21,224 nucleotides of DNA, taken from the NCBI GenBank assembly GCA_021300075.1, contig JAJTIB010000008.1, forward strand, positions 1-21,224, written 5' to 3'. The stretch is from Rickettsiales bacterium. Lineage in GTDB: Bacteria; Pseudomonadota; Alphaproteobacteria; Rickettsiales; UBA3002. Of this stretch, positions 21,058 to 21,224 are shown piece after piece. How positions within the stretch are numbered: the stretch's first letter is position 1; each line of letters starts with the position of its first letter. Position numbers and translations under genes: made by a program. The notes beneath the pieces were generated by a model. The model saw only the letters and a list, made by a program, of their open reading frames with translations. It was not told the origin of the DNA and made no database searches.

Positions 21058-21224
21058 GCCGCACTCGGCATACGGTCAAAGGCAAGGATGGGAAAGCAAA
21101 TATCAACCGTGGTTCCCTGATTTTCTACGCTGGTGAAACTGAGCGTTCCCTGATGATATTCGACCAGACGCCGGGTCAGATAGACACCTAATCCAGTACC
21201 CTCGATATGGGAGACCTTTTCGGA
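21054..21224 (-). CDS. Sensor histidine kinase, C-terminal end (partial)
   Basis: Only the last 56 residues are inside the window. EGTGLGVYLTRRLVEYHQG is the G2 box and following helix of a HATPase_c ATP-binding domain, then LSFTSVENQGTTVDICFP, the last strand block of the fold. The TAA at 21054-21056 overlaps the ATPase stop. The sensor part, dimerisation helix and any partner regulator lie beyond the window edge. Confidence 0.85.
   Translation of the reverse strand, partial: SEKVSHIEGTGLGVYLTRRLVEYHQGTLSFTSVENQGTTVDICFPILAFDRMPSAA

Overview
The window looks like part of an alphaproteobacterial chromosome. Evidence: a rickettsial/Thermus-type isocitrate dehydrogenase with a C-terminal extension, a lepB-rnc pair joined by an ATGA overlap, RimO, a perR/furA-katG operon, tRNA genes that encode their own CCA, and mixed, moderately GC-rich composition. 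Genus cannot be assigned from sequence alone.

Layout. 1-7092 is ordinary backbone: icd, a small sugar-modification cluster (PglD/NeuD-like acyltransferase, divergent from a PglC-like phosphoglycosyl transferase and a PglE-like aminotransferase), then lepB-rnc and rimO on the minus strand. 7093-13254 is an accessory region anchored on tRNA-Ser(GCT). It holds an AT-rich ApaLI-like restriction endonuclease with its DNA methyltransferase, an HNH endonuclease with its own operator-rich promoter, a 5'-truncated YgjP-type metallopeptidase, and an AlkB-like dioxygenase overlapping a BMT5-like (N3-uridine type) methyltransferase. Five repeat units separate these cargoes (A at 7179 and 9764; B at 7351, 11002 and 13113). 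Each begins at CCGCCA with an inverted repeat, which in A1, B1, A2 and B2 is a strong terminator-like hairpin. Each then carries GTTCGA followed by a palindromic insert and ends in what looks like the 3' tail of a tRNA (a Ser-type tail in A and in B1/B2). The insert sits exactly in the T-loop of the tRNA tail. This cassette-like arrangement is the most unusual thing in the window.

13356-15975 is a peroxide-defence operon: perR/furA overlaps katG by ATGA and is driven by a promoter whose spacer is a perfect 8+8 dyad; the perR message is probably leaderless. 16181-16257 is tRNA-Pro(TGG), followed by about 420 bp of AT-rich DNA. 16634-18849 is a rearranged block: a coiled-coil protein of unknown function, an unknown convergent gene, and a 303-bp near-identical second copy of part of the coiled-coil gene, all bracketed by 43-bp direct repeats. 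It abuts a frameshifted DUF1003-type gene just upstream of a P1B-type metal ATPase with a TPC motif. The window ends inside a histidine kinase on the minus strand.

How the genes work together. The R-M pair and the HNH gene look like a small defence cargo at a tRNA site. The BMT5-like/AlkB pair is chemically suggestive of an N3-methyl writer and eraser. PerR/KatG forms a self-contained peroxide response. Four of the five convergent gene pairs share the same four bases for their two stop codons, and the fifth pair is one base apart.
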